Assembly (NCBI RefSeq): GCF_016806835.2
Contig: NZ_CP086111.1
Location: 1,347,001 to 1,411,000 of the forward strand
Origin: Skermanella rosea
GTDB lineage: Bacteria; Pseudomonadota; Alphaproteobacteria; Azospirillales; Azospirillaceae
Direction: 5' to 3'
DNA length: 64,000 nucleotides
Under the pieces are notes generated by a model. It saw only the letters and a program-made list of their open reading frames with translations, was not told the DNA's origin and did no database searches. The position numbers and the translations under genes were made by a program. This document shows, piece after piece, positions 61,197-64,000 of this stretch (its first letter is position 1; each line of letters opens with the position of its first letter).

Positions 61197-62105
61197 TCAA
61201 ATCAGGAAGGTGACTTCGGGGTCCAGGGCGACATCGAAACGCGATGCGACGGACTCCTGGATGTGTTCGACCAGGTTCCTGATGTCGTCGGACGTGGCCG
61301 CACCGGTGTTCTCGATCCAGTTCGCATGCTTGTGGCTGATCATGGCGCTGCCGATGCTGCAGCCCTTCAGGCCGGCATTCTCGATGTACCAGCCGGCCGC
61401 GGCGCCGCCCGCCGGCTGCTTGAAGGTGCTTCCGGCGGTGCGGCGGTCCAGCGGCTGCTTGGCATGCCGGTCCGCCATGTGGGACCGGATCTCGGACATG
61501 AGTTCCTTCGGATCCCCCATCGAGGGGCCGCGGAAGACGACTTCCGTGACCATCCACCGCTTCTCCGCCAAGCTGCTCTGCCGGTAGTCGAGGCCGAGTT
61601 CGGCGGCGGGGACGGTGGCGATTTCACCGGAGGTGAGGTCGACCACCGTGGCGGCCTCGAGGATCGTCGAGATCTCCCGGCGTCCCTTGGCGGTCAGGCC
61701 CGCGTTCATGGCGGTCCCGCCGCCGACCGAGCCCGGGATGCCGACCAGGAACCCGAAGCCGGCGATCCCGGCGCGGGACGCCGTGCGCGCCAGCTTGGGC
61801 AGCTGCACGCCAGCGCCGGCACGCACCGTCGATCCCTCGACCTCGATGTCGGTGAAGCTGTTGCGCAGGCAGATCACCAGGCCGTCGAAGCCGCGGCTGT
61901 CGATCAGGACGTTGGAGCCGCGGCCGAGCACCCGGACGGAGATGCCGGATTCCCGGCACCGCCGCAGGACGTCGGGCAGGGCATCGCCGTCGGGTTCCCA
62001 GAACCACCGCGCCGTTCCGCCGACCTTCCAGGTCGTGTAGGGGTGGAGCGGTTCGTCGCACCGGATCGGCCGTTGCGTAGTCAGCCCGGCAAAGGGGTCA
62101 GGCAT
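61197..62105 (-). CDS. murB: UDP-N-acetylmuramate dehydrogenase (MurB) in an exopolysaccharide operon
   Basis: 302 residues, short (type II) MurB. The FAD-binding parts are YTTWKVGGTARWF (23-35), GRGSNVLI (61-68) and VGIPGSVGGGTAMNAG (121-136). The catalytic residues are present: R175 (DYRQS), S226 (AGSTFKQP) and E297 (DPEVTF). It reduces UDP-GlcNAc-enolpyruvate to UDP-MurNAc with NADPH. The ATG at 62105 lies inside the last 25 bp of murA. A murB is normally in the cell-division cluster; here it sits between murA and a Wzx-like flippase, so it is probably a second copy serving polysaccharide synthesis (inference). Confidence 0.88.
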   Translation of the reverse strand: MPDPFAGLTTQRPIRCDEPLHPYTTWKVGGTARWFWEPDGDALPDVLRRCRESGISVRVLGRGSNVLIDSRGFDGLVICLRNSFTDIEVEGSTVRAGAGVQLPKLARTASRAGIAGFGFLVGIPGSVGGGTAMNAGLTAKGRREISTILEAATVVDLTSGEIATVPAAELGLDYRQSSLAEKRWMVTEVVFRGPSMGDPKELMSEIRSHMADRHAKQPLDRRTAGSTFKQPAGGAAAGWYIENAGLKGCSIGSAMISHKHANWIENTGAATSDDIRNLVEHIQESVASRFDVALDPEVTFLI

Positions 62106-63493
62106 GCTGCGCCTCGCTTGTTGAGAGGAGTATTCTGTTCCGCGGACGACGCGGGAGAGTAGGCTGCGTTGACCCGCTGGATTCTGGCCCCGAGGGACGA
62201 CAGCACGGTCGCCAGGTCGGCATAGCCGCGGTCCAGCTGGTAGACGTTTCCGATCGACGTCCGGCCCTCGGCCGCGAGGGCGGCGACGACGACCGCGGCA
62301 CCTCCACGGATGTCCGTTGCCTGAACGTCGGAGGCGTGAAGCCGTTCCACGCCCTCGACCACGGCAATCTTGCCTTCCTGGCCGTTGACGCAGGTGAATC
62401 CCCCGTCGATCACGTCGATGCGGGCGCCCATCCGCACCAGTTCCGGGCAGTACCGGAAACGGTCGTCCAGGATGGTCTCGGTCACCCGCGAGGTGCCCCG
62501 GGCAAGGGACATCATGACGGTATGGAGCGGCTGGATGTCGGTGTGGAAGCCTGGATAGGGGCGGGTGGAAACGTCCCGGGCGGTCAGCCTGTCGGGGCAG
62601 GCGACGCCGAACCCGGTCGCCGTCGGCTGGACCCGGAGGCCCGCGGCCTGCCAGACCTCGAATTCGTTGGCGAGGTATTCCGCGCCGACGCCGGTCACCA
62701 GGGCCTCGCCGCGGGTGCAGGCCACCGCCGCCGCCAGCGTCGCCGCGAAGACGCGGTCGCCCAGGATCTGGTGCGAAACGCCCCGCAGCTTCTGCGGGCC
62801 GGTGACCGAAAGGGTGCGGTTGGCGTCCCAGGCGATCTCGGCTCCCATGGATTGCAGGAGCGTGATCGTGTCGATGACTTCGGGGTTCAGGGCGGCGTTG
62901 TGCAGGATCGACTGTTGCCCGACCCGTCCCACGGCCGCGAACAGGAAGTTCAGGGTGGCCCCGAACGACGGATAGTGGAACGACGTCGTGACGGTTTCCG
63001 GCTTGGGGCCGCCGCAGATGCTGAACGACCGCTCGTTGTCGAAGACGAAGTAGCCGAAGTCCGAAAACAGCTGCGCGTGCAGGTCGTGCTTGCGGCTCCC
63101 CAACGAGCAGCCGCCGACGCCGGTCAGGTCGGCGGGAACCTGGTAGAACGCCGACAGGCCCATGAGCAGCAGGACATGGCGGAACCGCGTCGACAGTTCG
63201 GGCGAGAAGGCCCCGCCGTGCCAGCCGCCGCCGTCCAGGGTGAGGGTGCTGGGTCCATCGAAGGTTATCCGCACGCCGTGAGCGCCCAGGGTCGTGATCA
63301 TCAGCCTGACGTCGGCGAGATCAAGCGGCACGTTGGTCAGCGTGGTCGGCTCCCTGGACAGGCACGCCGCGACGAGGGCCGGCAGCGTGGCGTTCTTGGC
63401 GCCGGGGACGCGGACCTGCCCGGTCAGACGCGCGCCGCCCTCGATCGAGATGAAATCCGTGGCGTTGTTGGCAACGGGGCGAGGGGTCCACAT
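62081..63493 (-). CDS. murA: UDP-N-acetylglucosamine 1-carboxyvinyltransferase (MurA) in an exopolysaccharide operon
   Basis: 470 residues, about 50 more than usual because of N- and C-terminal extensions. Catalytic residues are present: K33/N34 (GAKNATLP), C129 (VGGCSLGSR, the PEP/fosfomycin Cys), R134, D319 (PGFHTDIQ) and the late Arg in LDRGY. It transfers enolpyruvate from PEP to UDP-GlcNAc. The sequence is divergent from housekeeping MurA (for example HTVMMSLARGTSRVTETILD). It is the first gene of the murA-murB-wzx-GT2-wzy operon, and AAAGGA lies 9 bp before the ATG. Probably a paralogue for surface-glycan synthesis. Confidence 0.88.
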   Translation of the reverse strand: MWTPRPVANNATDFISIEGGARLTGQVRVPGAKNATLPALVAACLSREPTTLTNVPLDLADVRLMITTLGAHGVRITFDGPSTLTLDGGGWHGGAFSPELSTRFRHVLLLMGLSAFYQVPADLTGVGGCSLGSRKHDLHAQLFSDFGYFVFDNERSFSICGGPKPETVTTSFHYPSFGATLNFLFAAVGRVGQQSILHNAALNPEVIDTITLLQSMGAEIAWDANRTLSVTGPQKLRGVSHQILGDRVFAATLAAAVACTRGEALVTGVGAEYLANEFEVWQAAGLRVQPTATGFGVACPDRLTARDVSTRPYPGFHTDIQPLHTVMMSLARGTSRVTETILDDRFRYCPELVRMGARIDVIDGGFTCVNGQEGKIAVVEGVERLHASDVQATDIRGGAAVVVAALAAEGRTSIGNVYQLDRGYADLATVLSSLGARIQRVNAAYSPASSAEQNTPLNKRGAACLTPLPG

Positions 63494-64000
63494 GCATCAG
63501 GTCCTTTCGATGTGGGTTCGGCCGGCCTCGGCTTCAAAGACTGAGGGCCGTCGGGCCGGTACCCTGAACGATCGGTTCGAGATCGCGGGTGCCGTGAAGA
63601 ATTCGGGAAACGGGAGTGGATGACCGGAGAAGCCCGGTCACCGGAACATCCCGGAGTGCATAAGGGAAACGGATCGCCACCGGGCGACCCGTCTGGCGAT
63701 GCCGGCGCGCGACGCCTGCCGGTCCGGCTTGTCGCCGCCGGGTCATCTTCCTGGCGGGCTCCGGTTCGGGATCGTTCGCAGGGGGACTTTCGGCATGTCC
63801 GGGGATCGGACTGTAAGCAGGGGTCTGTGGACTCATCGATCGTGGTGAGGCTTCCGGGGCGGGAACTTCTGTCGTCGCGTGACGCTTCCAATAGGCCAAG
63901 TGCCTATCAAAGCCGGTTGTGAAAGTCGGTTCAATACTGTCCGACTCAAAGAATAGGATTGGTATAAATTTGTCACCGACAACGTTCCTTAAAAAGAATG
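63494..64000 (-). other. Region upstream of murA, no convincing gene
   Basis: 507 bp to the end of the window. Open frames on both strands (63620-63922 plus; 63534-63834 minus) lack third-position GC preference and good ribosome-binding sites, so I do not call them. The last ~80 bp (63920-64000) are AT-richer and may be a promoter for the minus-strand operon or for a gene beyond the window. Confidence 0.45.

Noticed and set aside
63763-63776. GTTC-N6-GTTC near the window end as a second LexA box
   Set aside because: The spacing is six, not seven, so it does not match the alphaproteobacterial SOS consensus.
63534-63834. 99-codon minus-strand frame just upstream of murA
   Set aside because: It could be read as a Pro-rich small protein, but third-position GC is low, no ribosome-binding site or family is seen, and it ends 40 bp before the murA start in probable leader DNA.

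Overview
The window is 64 kb of uniformly GC-rich, densely packed bacterial chromosome. The organism looks like an alphaproteobacterium of the Rhodospirillales (Azospirillum/Skermanella type). That placement is an inference from the phosphatidylcholine synthase, a GAAC-N7-GAAC LexA operator, a DUF2336 protein, KGSADH-type sugar-acid catabolism and the amount of RTX/exopolysaccharide gene content. No rRNA, tRNA, intact insertion sequence or replication origin was recognised.

Layout. (1) 1-5.9 kb: a plus-strand catabolic operon with an RraA-like enzyme (5' end outside the window), a sugar-type ABC importer (binding protein, two permeases, ATPase) and an enolase-superfamily acid-sugar dehydratase. 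(2) 5.9-8.9 kb: a radical-SAM protein and a DUF4130-UdgX fusion behind a textbook alphaproteobacterial SOS box, plus a small protein. (3) 9.2-11.9 kb: phosphatidylcholine synthase, a subtilisin-like protease and a lipoprotein. (4) 12-16.2 kb: an RND efflux pump and its periplasmic adaptor (minus strand). (5) 16.25-17.0 kb: a small graveyard with a leader-repeat-spacer-repeat remnant of a type I-C CRISPR array without cas genes, a frameshifted MazF-like toxin and a REP-like palindrome. (6) 17-22.4 kb: xylonate-type dehydratase, a degenerate EAL protein, a lipoprotein, a phage-type lysozyme and a membrane-anchored protein.

(7) 22.6-37.5 kb: a long minus-strand cluster. It begins with a type I secretion ATPase/permease, its HlyD adaptor and a glycosyltransferase. 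A nearly pure RTX protein follows, then a chain of stop-start-overlapping glycosyltransferases, a methyltransferase and a pyruvyl transferase. I infer a secretion-plus-glycosylation system acting at the cell surface. (8) 37.9-46.7 kb: galE, a MarR-like regulator, a perfect 28-bp inverted repeat, a DUF2336 protein, a ChaC-like enzyme, a GMC oxidoreductase, a tiny lipoprotein and a Na+/H+ antiporter with a cyclic-nucleotide-binding domain. (9) 46.7-51.5 kb: an SDR, alpha-ketoglutaric semialdehyde dehydrogenase and a glycerophosphodiesterase/phytase-like fusion. (10) 52-55 kb: a 979-residue RTX protein with a beta-helical head. (11) 55-63.5 kb: an exopolysaccharide locus with a Wzc-type tyrosine autokinase, a Wzy/ligase-like protein, a GT2, a Wzx-like flippase and, unusually, a murB-murA pair.

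The points most worth a second look are the murA-murB pair inside an exopolysaccharide operon, the secretion/RTX/glycosyltransferase cluster with a shared 'GWxxD' module, the SOS-controlled UdgX operon, and the one-spacer type I-C CRISPR relic beside a dead MazF toxin.
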